A program made the translations under genes and the position numbers. 35,000 nt of DNA from Chrysomallon squamiferum (Eukaryota > Mollusca > Gastropoda > Neomphalida > Peltospiridae): the NCBI GenBank assembly GCA_012295275.1, contig CM022677.1:18055940-18090939 (forward strand), read 5' to 3'. The notes beneath the pieces were generated by a model. It saw only the letters and a list, made by a program, of their open reading frames with translations. It did not search any database and was not told the origin of the DNA. Positions 12,579-23,927 of the stretch are shown piece after piece; the first letter of the stretch is position 1, and each line of letters starts with the position of its first letter.

Positions 12579-12797
12579 CAGCTAACATATATTTTGATCT
12601 ACAAACTCCAAAATATGACTGGACACATATCTTAATAATATTAAATATTAAATAACAACAACAACATGAACAACAACAACAACATGAACAACAACAACAA
12701 CATCTAATAATAATAATAATAATAATAACAACAACAATCACCATAATTATTGTCGTTATCATTATCATCATCATCATCATCATCATTATCATCATCA
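12497..12797 (+). repeat. Composite (TG)n, (AAC)n, (AAT)n, (ATC)n of copy B
   Basis: TG units at 12499-12574, three AACAACAACATG-type units at 12653-12702, AAT at 12705-12727, ATC at 12766-12797. It is longer and more complex than in copy A. Confidence 0.9.
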
Positions 12798-13192
12798 TCT
12801 ACTCTTTAATTTCTTGATCACTACATAATTATAACTGCATCCCACAATGCATCAGGGTGACATACACCTTATATCATGACGAAAGTCGTTCTGTCCTAAT
12901 CAAATATTAAAATTGATATATATATATAGAATCTCTAATTAGTTATAACATATAACTTGACGAAACTTTGCTGTAATTCGAGACTTTGATGTAATCAGGT
13001 CTTACGAAGTGATGATTTTTCATTGGTTGGCTGCTAGTTGGGTTTTTTTGTTGTTTTTTTTTTTTTTTTTTTATGAAACATTTTAACGAGACTGATGAAA
13101 GAGGTTTTTGCTATCGGAACGATACTTGAAGTTTGGTGTTTTCGAGAAATGCATGTGCATACGCTACTGGTAAGTTGTCTTTGGTATTATTA

Positions 13193-13252
13193 TGGTATAA
13201 TATAATATAATATAATATAATATAATATAATATAATATAATATAATATAATA
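13193..13252 (+). repeat. (ATAAT)n pentanucleotide array of copy B
   Basis: About 11 units, against about 16 in copy A. Confidence 0.95.
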
Positions 13253-13590
13253 ATATGATAATACAATACAATAGAATACAGCACATTATTGTATAAAACG
13301 AAATATATTACAGACTAAAAATTTTATTTTTCCGAAATATTTCATATTTCTCTGAAACTTTATTTAATGTACAAAACTACTGAAAGTATTATATGAAATT
13401 ACCTGCAGACTGTCTATTTAAGCCCTGTATTAAATATAAATTGATTTCGTGTTTAGATTTGAAAATATATTCACAGGCTTTTCCAAATTAGAAATTTCCA
13501 AAAGTTTCGGATAAGGGATGGTTAACCTGTAGTAAAATTCTACGGAAAAGATAAACGTTATTAACCAAAAAAATTGTGTAATTTATTAAT

Positions 13591-13616
13591 TCTTCTTCTT
13601 CTTCTTCTTCTTCTTC

Positions 13617-13654
<38 letters not shown>

Positions 13655-14035
13655 TTTTTTGTTTTTGTTGGTTGCTTTTTTTTATTTGTGTGATTCTTTT
13701 GCGGTTTCTTTTAACTTCAACTTTTTTATTTCATTTTCCTTTCTTCATATTTTTACTTCTTGTTGTTATAACGTTCACTATTAATCTTTTCTTAAACAAG
13801 ATTAAGTTTCTTTATTTTATTTTGCTTTCTTTTCTGTTTTTAATTAACATTCTGTTATATTCTTTTTATTTAAATTATATATTTTTTTTCTCTCCATTTC
13901 CTAAGGTTACCTTTCTTTATGTTTATTCAATTTATTATTCCTTTATTCTTCTTTTTTTTTTTTTTTTTATCAGCATTTCATTTCTTTATCATTTTTTTTA
14001 GTTTCAACTTCCCTGGTTTCTGTTTTATTTTATTA

Positions 14036-14108
<73 letters not shown>
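13591..14108 (+). repeat. (CTT)n, (ATT)n, T-rich tract and (AAT)n of copy B
   Basis: Same order as in copy A: CTT to 13618, ATT to 13652, T-rich to about 14030, AAT at 14037-14108. A poly(T) run follows at 14118-14137. Confidence 0.9.
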
Positions 14109-14110
<2 letters not shown>

Positions 14111-14770
14111 GTTTAAATTTTTTTTTTTTTTTTTTTTATAATGGTAAATTGTTATAATATTTATGGAATAGGAATTTTTGTAATTTTTGAAATTACATTT
14201 CTCAAGTCTGTTTAATAAGCTACTGCTGTATATAATTATGAATGTTAACGTGTGCACACAAAATTAGATTGAAACAGACACCCATTACAAACAAACGCAC
14301 GCACAGACGCATGTAAGTGCATTAAATACTTTAAAAACATCTTTCTTTCTTGTTGTTAATTTGTTTTCTCTCCTTTTGTTTTTATTCTGGGGGTTTTCTG
14401 TCCTTTTACTATTCTTTCTCAGTTCTTCTCATTCCCTCTCTCATTCTGTTCTTTACCAATTTTTCTCCTAGTTTTGGTCTCTAACTCTTTCTGTATTTCT
14501 CTCTTTCACTTTTCTGTCGTTCTCCTTCAGTCTTTTCCATCTATCTCTCTTTATAATTATCCATCTGTCTGTCTATCTATCTATATATCTATCTGTCTGT
14601 CTATCTATCTATCTCTGTCTCTCTCTCTCTATCTATATATCTGTCTCTCTCTCACCCTTTTTTCTCATATGTAAAGAAACGCAAGATCGCACAAGCAAAC
14701 ACACACTCGCATTTTACACACATACACACGTATACAGACTATATACTCTAAATATATATTAAAATTCATA

Positions 14771-14772
<2 letters not shown>

Positions 14773-14829
<57 letters not shown>

Positions 14830-14931
14830 TTACTACTGCTACTACTACCACTGCTACTACTACTTCTGCTACTACTACTGCTACTACTACTACTACTACT
14901 ACTAATAATAATAACTTTTATTATTTTTCAG
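14773..14931 (+). promoter_or_regulatory. Expanded (CTA)n array and 3' splice acceptor of receptor 2
   Basis: About 130 bp of CTA units with occasional CTG, CCA and TTC variants, against about 40 bp in copy A. Then AATAATAATAACTTTTATT and TTTTTCAG follow, with AG at 14930-14931. The acceptor lies 54 bp before the ATG. TACTAAT at the array edge could serve as the branch site. Confidence 0.65.
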
Positions 14932-14985
14932 GGGATCCATTAAAAAAAAAACCTGAAGAAAAACGGCTTTATTAAAAGAACAAAA

Positions 14986-16098
14986 ATGAACTTCTCCGCG
15001 AATTTCTCATTCCCAGCCAACCAAACGTACAACGATGACGAATGGCCGTACTTTGATTTATACGGCCGCGAATACTGGGCGACAGTTTTAACCATCGCCG
15101 TTATCGGAATCGTGGGCAACGTCCTGCAGTTTGTGCTGATGACGGACTCGAAACTGAGCTACCTGTCGTATTCGGTGTATTTGAAATTTCTCTCGGTGTC
15201 CGACAGTCTGCTGCTGAGCGGAGTTCTACTGGAAGAGGCTGAGACATTTTACGAGGTCGATTCAGTCATCGACATCAACAACGCCCTGTGCAAAACGCTC
15301 AACAGTTTGAGGTTCTCGACGAAGCTGTTGTCGCCGTGGTTGGTGGTGGGCCTCACCCTCGACCGCTACGTCTGCGTGTGTTTCCCCATGACGCGGGAAA
15401 GGTTCTGCACCCGGATGAAAGCCACGGCCGTCTGCACATGCGCGGTTGTCGTGGCGTTGGCGTTGGTGGTCCCAGTTCTGACGGTGATGGAGATTCGGGA
15501 CGGTTTCTGCACGGCGCCGATGTATCTCGAATACTACTTTCTCTTCGTTCGTCTCGTCGTGTCGTCAACGATGCCGTGTTTTTCATCCTCGTCCTCAACG
15601 TCTTAATCATCGTTCGCATTCAGAAAAGCCGGACGTTCCGCCAAATCGTTCGCGAGACCCGAACTGACCAATGAGAAGCGAGACAACTCCTCGCGACCTC
15701 TGGTGCTTCTTTCCGTCCTCGCTTTCGTCACGATAACTCCCGTGGCTCTGGCTGAATGCGTGGACTCGGTGTTAAAGTTAACTGACGTTGACAGAAGAGC
15801 TTTGAATCTCACGAGAAAGTTGTGGCCTGCGCTGAACGTGATATACTTGCTAAACTTTGGCCAGAACTTCTACATCTTGATCGGCAACGGTTCGAACTAC
15901 AGAGACATAATCAAAACGAAGTTTTCCTGCTTCAAGAATGTCTCGAATCGAAGAAGGCAGAAGACGCCTGCGTATTCCACCGAAAGCAGGATCGCTACTC
16001 CAAGAGTGTCATCCTCGGATGCTTCAACCAGCGTGTGGAACATTGACAGCGCTTCGACCAGTGTGAAAGACTCTGTCGCAGTTTCCAGTGGCTTGTAA
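14986..16098 (+). pseudogene. Receptor 2: full-length class A GPCR with two frameshifts
   Basis: Seven-helix rhodopsin-family receptor in one coding exon. Residues 1-206 are open: sequons NFS, NFS and NQT, TM1 with GNVLQFVLM (44-52), TM2 with LSVSD (69-73), the TM3 cysteine C102 that would pair with ECL2 C175, LDRY (125-128), TM4, and the start of TM5 (SSTMPC). A one-base loss next to a T run (15577-15583) then throws the frame off and gives a TAA at 15604-15606. TM5-end and loop-3 homology (FILVLNVLIIVRIQ) continues in the next frame to a TGA at 15672. TM6 (RPLVLLSVLAF...TITP) and TM7 (LLNFGQNFYILIG) resume in the first frame after an extra base between about 15636 and 15667. A Ser/Thr-rich tail ends at TAA 16096-16098. 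Two independent lesions favour a pseudogene; an assembly error at the T run would explain only one. Confidence 0.9.
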
Positions 16099-16275
16099 GA
16101 CTTTGAGGAGAAGAAGAAGAAAAAGAAAAAAAAAAAAGATAAATTACGTAAGAATAAATCTGAGAATCATTAAAGAAAGAAAAGCGAGTTGAATCAATTT
16201 TGAAGTGAAAGAGAAGAAAATAAACGAAAAGGAATAAAGAACATAATATGAAAGAAAGAAATGAGATACTGAAAA

Positions 16276-16324
<49 letters not shown>

Positions 16325-16480
16325 TTAACAAGAATAATTTAACAACAACAATAATAAGAAGAAACAGAAAAATAGAAGAATTCATAAAAATAAATCAATA
16401 TATAAGTAATGTAAATAAATAAATAATAACAGCAACAACAACAGCAGTAACAACAACAACGACGACCATGTTAGCAGACT
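16099..16480 (+). other. 3' flank of receptor 2 with polyadenylation signal and (AAT)n
   Basis: AATAAA at 16153-16158 lies 55 bp after the stop and is the nearest polyadenylation signal. Purine-rich sequence follows, then AAT units at 16279-16324 and AAC/CAG-rich triplets at 16425-16463. Confidence 0.6.
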
Positions 16481-16818
16481 GAGCATATATGACTTTTGTA
16501 ATGATGGTTTATCTTCGTCAGTCTTTGTGGATTTTTTCATTTGGCGAATTACGTTCAACGAGAAGCCTATTTAATATACACAGCAGTATAATGATGATGA
16601 TGATCATGTCGATGATGTAGACGGAGAGGACGATAACGACGTTGAAGAAACCCGTCTGACTTACGTAGCAAATCGTCAACCGTAACTCGAAGGACATTTA
16701 TTTAAATATTCAATCAAAAATCCTGTTGCCGATGCCGATTATCGATTCTAATAAATGTTGTTTTCTAATCATATTTTTGAAATGTCGTTGCATTAAAATA
16801 CTTATTATTACATTATTA

Positions 16819-16895
<77 letters not shown>

Positions 16896-17340
16896 CGAGT
16901 AGTAATATAAGAAATGCTTATTATAATTGTTCACTGATAAATATTTTCTGTTACTGACATATTTGTTTCATCTTTTGGTGTATTCTGCGTGTTAAGCTAT
17001 CATCAGTCAAACAGCAGAACAGCAGCTGTGAATCTTAAGCCGTTTAACAACTTGTTGACATACTCCTATTTTTAATTAAAAAAAAGTATTACATTTAATT
17101 CAATGATTTATTGATTTATCTCAAATCTTCATTCTATTTCTACCCTTCTGTTACTTTCTTGATTGTCGATATCGTTATCGACGTCATCAGCCGCATCAGT
17201 ATGATCATTTTCTTCTTTTCTCAATCTCATTATCATGCTTATCATCATTTTCAACATTTTCATCTTCTTTTTCTTGTACTTTCTTTTCTAGTTATGTCTT
17301 TTGCATGTCTGTTGTGATTGTCTTAAAGTATAATATATAT
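16481..17340. other. Intergenic, with (ATT)n plus poly(T) at 16806-16895
   Basis: Bases 16580-16680 are richer in GAT/GAC triplets and could be read as a short acidic peptide without a start codon, probably a decayed (GAT)n. ATT units at 16806-16860 run into a 35-base T tract. No gene supported. Confidence 0.55.
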
Positions 17341-17520
17341 ATATATAGACACATACATACATACACACATGTATATATATAGACACAGAAAGAGGGACAG
17401 AAACAAAGAGAAGTGAAGAGAAAAAGGGAGATAGTTTATCATAGCATCAAACACGAACTTTATAAAAGAAACCTACGTTATCACTCGTTACAAATGTCAT
17501 AAATTTATATATATTTCACA
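17341..17520. repeat. TA/CATA repeats with GACACAGAAAGAGGGACAG unit
   Basis: TATATATAGACACAGAAAGAGGGACAGA (near 17376-17402) recurs as a near copy at 17763-17795 inside the hairpin element, so this tract is a partial duplicate of that element. Confidence 0.7.
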
Positions 17521-17589
17521 CACACACACACACACAGACAGACAGACACAAACATGTGTACACATATATTCGAATATATATATCAAATG

Positions 17590-17645
17590 GGACATTAAAG
17601 TGTATCCAACCCTTAAAATAATCAGAATTTAAAGAACAAATAAAA

Positions 17646-17704
<59 letters not shown>

Positions 17705-17862
17705 TGTATGTATATATATACTCACACACATACATACACACACCCACACACATACACACACGTATATATATCGACACAGAAAGAGGGACAGAGACAGAAA
17801 TATATTCTCTTTCCTTTGTTCTTTACATTCTGATTATTGTAAGGGTTGAAAACATTTTAATT
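17590..17862. repeat. Foldback element: ~60-bp inverted arms around an AT/GTAT/CA loop
   Basis: Arm 1 (17590-17652) reads CCCTTAAAATAATCAGAATT and onward. Arm 2 (17800-17862) is its reverse complement with few mismatches (AATTCTGATTATTTTAAGGG versus CATTCTGATTATTGTAAGGG). The loop holds (AT)n, (GTAT)n and (CA)n repeats. It may be a miniature inverted-repeat element or a palindromic rearrangement; no flanking target-site duplication was identified. Confidence 0.75.
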
Positions 17863-18499
17863 AAGCAACGCATTCGGCGCACTATCAGTGTACATGTATA
17901 TCGTGATATATAAACTGTGGTTAAGGAAATGAAATGATGAAAGACAACGGACCAGAGATAAAAAACAAAAAAAACTAAATCACTTTAATCTACAAGTGCA
18001 TTGATGTCAAACGTTAGATAGTTAAAGATAAAATAAACTCAAAACCAGATAGTTGACATGTTTTCTTCTTTATCGTTTTTCTTTTTATTCTTTACTTTTT
18101 TTTACTGTGCAAAGTAGAAGATATATAATATTGCATCTGTGCACAAAAACATACACAAAAATAATATATAATAAAAAATAAAAAAGATCAAAATAAAATT
18201 AAAAAATAAGAAAGAAACAGAGATTATTTCGTCACTTTGAGAAACCCGTCATAGTCTAGAATGGGATATTACCACACAGAAATTCTAAAGAAGATTTGAA
18301 TTTGTCCTCTAGGAAGTTTTTGCTACATATTACATCGTACTTGAGATATTTATGATTAATTATGTAAAAAGCGTTCACGTCGTGTAAACAATGATGGAAC
18401 AAGAAAATTCCAGGTAATCTTTAAACTGAAGAAATAAATATATAAAAATAAAGTGAAATAAACATTAACGATCAAGATATAGAAATTATGGCCATACAA

Positions 18500-18543
<44 letters not shown>

Positions 18544-19500
18544 ATAATATAATAAAATGAAAAACATTTACCATCGCAATTACACAAGAACATTCCCCGT
18601 ACTACCGGAATTATATAATAACGTTTGTTAGATATATTAATTGTATAAAAATATTCATTCAGTAATCCGAATTATATAACAACAACAAACACAAACAATA
18701 ATAATAACAACCCCCCTAAAAAAAAAAAAAACACAAAAACAAACAAAAAAACAACAACAACCCAAAACAAACAAAAATATTAATAATAAAAATAAACACA
18801 AAATAAATAATGTAAAAAAAAACAAAAACAAGAAAAAACATAACATTATTCAGTTACGTAAGATCCTTCGTAATCGTCAAATGTTGTGAAGCCGTCATAA
18901 TAACTACACAATCCTCCGGTTGCTATGACGACCATAACGAACAAGAAAGACAGTGTCAGATTTCGTCTATCTTAGTAAATAGTTTGTATATTTCTTCTTC
19001 AGACATCTGTCAACGGAAGAACGAGCCAGCAGGCAACGCAAATAGTCTATAAAGTGAAATCCAAAACCAGTCTGACAGACATTAATGACTCTTTAACACG
19101 GGAGGAATTAATAGTGTGTTTTCACCCGGGTTTTTGATTAATACGTTTTATGAGCTGAGTGTTTCGTTTTTTTGTTTAACAGCAGCATTGATTTTATTCC
19201 GTTGTCGTCGGCGACAGATTGGCAAGATTAATTTGTTTCTACCTGTTTATGGAAGGTCATGTAACGTTTGTACTTTTGGTATATTGTTGAATGATAAAGA
19301 AACCCAGGAAGTTTATGAACAGACACAATACGTATTTTTTTTAAAATTTTTTTTCGTTTTTTATTTTTTTGTTATTGTTTTTTCTTTATCTGGATCAGGT
19401 TGTTGTTGTAGTTGTTGTTGTTCTTCTTCTTGTTTTCGTTATAGTTCTTATTACTATTATTATTACTATAAAACTTAATTATATATAAAACTGTATATGT
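17863..19500. other. Intergenic AT-rich sequence
   Basis: Contains an AAAT array at 18502-18541 and A-rich/CAAACA tracts at 18715-18840. The part 18845-19300 is less repetitive and less AT-rich. It holds small open frames on the minus strand, including 29 codons from ATG at 18935 to TAA at 18846, but nothing recognisable. TTG/TTC triplets at 19400-19440. Confidence 0.5.
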
Positions 19501-20160
19501 ATGTATTTACAGGCGTATGTCATTAATAGACTGTTTGCAATACTACCTAATGCTGTCTTTGCGTGACGCTTATTTTTCTTGTTACTCGGTTTCAACTTTT
19601 TGCCCACGCACTGCTGCTTGAAAGAGGCAGACAACATAATACTGAATAATCAAACCGAAATGAATCTTGTTAAAGATGAATACCGTTTTATTTTAAAACG
19701 TCTTTCGTATATGTATTTACGACAGGTATATATTTAAAAATATATATATTACTGTTACAAACCATCTGTTTTTAAACTTGTAGCAATTGTTGTCAGCTGA
19801 AAATAGAAAAGAAGTGTATAATACTGAATAAATAATTAAATATCTTAAACATTCGCGCTGATATATATACAGTTGTCCATCCTTCATTTAATATACAAAT
19901 TGTCTTCTGTTGAATTTTTTTTTTTTTTTTTTTATATATTTTTAATTTTTTTAAAGTGAATTGTTAGCCAACGAACCAAAAGGTTTAGAGGTAATAAACA
20001 ATACAATACAATGTGGATGGAAGCGTTTTTCTGCGTTTTGTTTATGTCTGTGACTACGTATGAGTGTCTTTGTATACAGAAGCGGAAGTAATAGGACACT
20101 CGTGCTCAACGATATTACAGCATAAAGAACAGTTACTGTAAAATATTAGACACTTATACA
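19501..20160. other. Intergenic AT-rich sequence, no gene seen
   Basis: Poly(T) at 19914-19933. Otherwise unique and without a convincing frame. Confidence 0.5.
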
Positions 20161-20636
<476 letters not shown>

Positions 20637-20689
20637 AACAACTGGGCTAGATCCGACATTTTATTTCTATGGAGAAATCTTAATGGACT

Positions 20690-21340
20690 AAAACTAATAC
20701 TACTGAAAATGATGATAATACTGACAACTGTTAACCTGCTTAGGAAAACTACACTAGACTAGAAAGGTACACTTGTTATTAAAAGAGATAATTAATATTG
20801 GACAAATATATTACAGTCTACAAAGTCTACTTATAATCTACGTTGGAAAATCTACAGTTGGTTGGCGCTGGGTGCCAGTGGTTTAGGGAAAATACCGCTG
20901 AATAATAATAACCTGCATAGGAAAATTAGATGAATCTGGTATTGAACATATATAATATATATAGGCAAATTACAGTATCTGATAATGAACATATATAACC
21001 TTATTGGGAAATTATACAGATAACTTAATCTACAGTTGTAGGATAGAGTAGTCTACCGTGCATTTATAATCTACATAGAGAAATTAGATTAGACTACCGA
21101 ACATTTGTAATCTTCAGAAATAAAAGACTACTCTAGTGAACACTTATAATCTACATTGGGTAAATCAGAGTATTTTAATATTTAATAGTTTTAATCTACT
21201 GAAGGAAATCTATATAATTAGGATATATATCGAATGTCGTTAAATAATAACGATAGATAATATTCAACATTTGCGATGCAATGAAATAAATGACACTAGA
21301 TCAATCTACAGGGGGAACAATAACTGAATATTTTGTAATC
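20690..21340 (+). repeat. Degenerate ~42-bp minisatellite
   Basis: A core like TAATCTACATNGGGAAATTA recurs about every 39-46 bp: near 20731, 20833, 20909, 20951, 20995, 21025, 21066, 21107, 21146 and 21192. Between cores are variants of GACTANTCTACCGAACATTTA. Units are strongly diverged, so the array is old. Confidence 0.8.
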
Positions 21341-21486
21341 TGTATTACACTACGTACTGGCGCAGTAAGACAAAGTCCATGCATGACCTCAGAAAAGTCA
21401 GATTCCTCAGCGAACCTAAGCGATCACAACACTTGTTTGCCTTTATTTATAAAATTAAGCAAATGAACATAAATAAAAGTAAAAAT

Positions 21487-21572
21487 AGATAACAATATCA
21501 CAGACACACACACACACACACACAGACACACATATATATGTGTGTGTGTGTGTATGTGTTATATTGTTATCT
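21487..21572. repeat. Near-perfect ~86-bp palindrome built on (CA)n/(TG)n
   Basis: AGATAACAATATCACAGACA at the left mirrors ATGTGTTATATTGTTATCT at the right, with CA repeats against TG repeats between them and ATATAT at the centre. It can form a long hairpin. The unique arm ends show that it is not just adjoining CA and TG repeats. Confidence 0.85.
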
Positions 21573-22516
21573 ACACACACATACACATACACAATCATTT
21601 TGATGACTGAAGGATATTGACTACCTATAGTTTACCAAACGATATTTTAAAATGAATACATCATCTGTTAATTTTAGAAACATATTATTTTAATCTATTT
21701 GTTAACAAAAAAAAAAATGGCAGTCTGTTTTGAATACGGTATTGGTTAAGAATTATTTCAAAAACACTGACGCATGTACTATTTATAGAAAACGTACTAT
21801 ATGTTAATATTTGTTTTTCTCAATTCAGCTATGAAACGCCTACTGAAAATTGATACTCTGTATATTGACAGAATAACGTTTATAAATTCTACTGAAAAAA
21901 ATAGTTTTTCTTAAATATCAGAACTTATAAGTTACGAAAGATAATATGTCAGTCTTCCGTTTAGGCAACTTTAAATCGAAGTTGTTCAATATCTGAGGAT
22001 AAATCATAGTTTCCCATGATAGCACGCGGTTCTTTGTCTTTCGTCATTTTTGCATGCATTTATTTTTAATTTTTTATGTATGTGTCTATGCATGTGAATG
22101 TGTGTGTGTATATATATATATATACAGGTAGATATGAATATGTATATGTGTGTGTGTGTGTGTGTTTGTATGTATGTTTGTAAAAACCTGAAGAGAAGAA
22201 AAAAAGAAAAAAAAAAAAAAGAAAATATATTAATAGTAAAAGAAAAGAAAAAGAAAAAAAAAAAAAAAAAAAAAAAAAATAAAAAAAAAAAATACAGAAG
22301 AAAAAGGAAAAAAAGAAAAAAGAAAAAAAAAAAAAAAAAACAAACAAACAACAACAAAAGAAGAAAAGCTCACTCAAGCAGCTACAGACTCCACTGCCGT
22401 GAGTTAATAAGATTTAATTACAGCCACTAAGAAATTTTTTCTGCTTTTTTTTTCTTTTTTTTTTTCTACATCTGCACTTGCGGAACGTAAATAAACATAA
22501 ACTTGAACGTTACCAG
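21573..22516. other. Intergenic, with TG/TA repeats and A-rich tracts
   Basis: (TA)n and (TG)n at 22101-22165, then A/AAAG-rich DNA at 22197-22340. No gene supported. Confidence 0.55.
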
Positions 22517-22769
22517 TTCACGAATCAACTTGTTAACGTGATGAAAGAAAACGTCACTCTAAAAAAATAATCTTTACTTTTTACTCGAACACAATCTTGA
22601 TTAGAATCAGAACGAAATTAATTAAAAAACGATTTTTTTCTCTTTTCATACACGTTTTATTATTATTATTTTTTTGAATTTTTAATAAAATACCAGTGAG
22701 GAAAGGTAAAATTAAAAACGAATAAAGGTATGATTGGATATTCTACTGGCTCAGAATTCGTATAAAAGG
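22517..22769 (+). promoter_or_regulatory. Conserved receptor promoter module with TATA box, receptor 3
   Basis: The 40-bp block (22517-22556) matches copy A at 36 of 40 positions; its last 24 bases (through GTGATGAAAGAAAACGTCA) are identical. TATAAAAG at 22761-22768 is a canonical TATA box and aligns with TATTAAAA of copies A and B. The sequence between is weakly alignable (GGTAAAATTAAAA versus GGAAAAATTAAAA). The receptor 3 ATG is 1.16 kb downstream of the TATA box. The promoter role is inferred. Confidence 0.68.
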
Positions 22770-22789
22770 GGAATTTTTAATTCCGTCTT

Positions 22790-22818
22790 CCAAGTGTGGC
22801 TATGTAGGAGTTTAAACG
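22790..22818 (+). other. Candidate noncoding first exon of receptor 3
   Basis: Starts about 30 bp after the TATA box and ends before GTAGGT (GT at 22819-22820), a plausible 5' splice donor. The alignable positions in copies A and B read GTTAGT. An alternative donor, GTAGCT, lies four bases later. Joined to the acceptor at 23908-23909 it would give a 5' untranslated leader and a 1.09-kb intron. Predicted only. Confidence 0.35.
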
Positions 22819-23117
22819 GTAGGTAGCTGTTGCTGAAGTTTTTATCAGATAAGAGAATTATTACAGGAGAAATATACGATATTTATTTATTAGTTTAATT
22901 GTTTATTTGTTTGTTCTTTTAATTACTTTTACTAATTAGTATTTATTTTTATTTTTTATTAGTCATTCATTGAGTCACGAATTCATTAATTTATTTATTT
23001 AATATATTTTTGTTTATTTACGTTTTTTGCTTATTGGTTTCTTGCCGTGTTAGATGACATAAAAGTATATTTTTATCCTTCCAAAGTAGATTCAGTAGAA
23101 AGGTTCTATACGTACAA

Positions 23118-23120
<3 letters not shown>

Positions 23121-23181
<61 letters not shown>

Positions 23182-23251
23182 TCTTTTATTATTGTTACTA
23201 CTTCTACTTTATTATTATTATTTTTATTATCATTATTATTATTATTACTAT

Positions 23252-23310
<59 letters not shown>

Positions 23311-23311
23311 T
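23121..23311 (+). repeat. (AAT)n, (ATT)n, (CTA)n array in the receptor 3 5' intron
   Basis: AAT at 23119-23181, ATT-rich at 23207-23246, CTA at 23252-23310. Long Asn, Leu or Tyr frames here are artefacts. Confidence 0.93.
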
Positions 23312-23529
23312 TATTGGTACTACCTTCTCCATGTCTCACCTTTTTGTTTTGGCTTATCTCTCTATATCTTTTCACATGCGAATTTAAAAGTAGTTGTAGT
23401 AATTTAAAAGAGTATTTGGAACAATAGTAATAGCAGTAGAAGTAGTAGTCGTAGAACATTAAAATAAGGGAAATAATTTACTAGTGATAATAATGACGAT
23501 ATGACTATTTCTTCACGAAATATATGTAT

Positions 23530-23655
<126 letters not shown>

Positions 23656-23927
23656 AAAATGCCAAGTGAGACAAACATATTGATTAAAAGAATGTCGTGT
23701 GAGGATAAATAGATCGAACAATATATATAGAGACAGACAGACAGAAAAAAGAACAAGAAATCCTTTGTGATTCTGAATGAATAATATTGTAAGTTAAAAT
23801 AGGTTTGATTCATGTAACTTTCTCTCTCTCTACTTATATATAATAAAAAATAATAATAAATATATTTAATATATATTTCATTACTAAAGTTTCGTTTTCT
23901 TTCTTTTAGGTTTAAAATTATTCCAAC

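Larger units (their letters stand above)
9644..15180 (+). repeat. Segmental duplication, copy B
   Basis: Aligns with copy A from CGCGCGCACACA at 9644 through the promoter block, triplet array, pentanucleotide array and the first 195 bases of the receptor 2 coding sequence; from 15181 receptor 2 continues while copy A does not. It starts about 9.64 kb after the corresponding base in copy A. Confidence 0.93.

Noticed and set aside
15577-15667. Programmed ribosomal frameshifting in receptor 2
   Set aside because: Two shifts of opposite sign would be needed, with no conserved slippery site plus structure, and the other paralogs read in a single frame.
16580-16685. Acidic reading (DDDDHVDDVDGEDDND) near 16600
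   Set aside because: It lacks a start codon, is preceded by a stop and looks like a decayed (GAT)n repeat.
19116-19478. Plus-strand frame with a hydrophobic stretch followed by RCRRRQ
   Set aside because: It has no ATG at its start and ends in TTG/TAT-triplet low complexity; no homology recognised.
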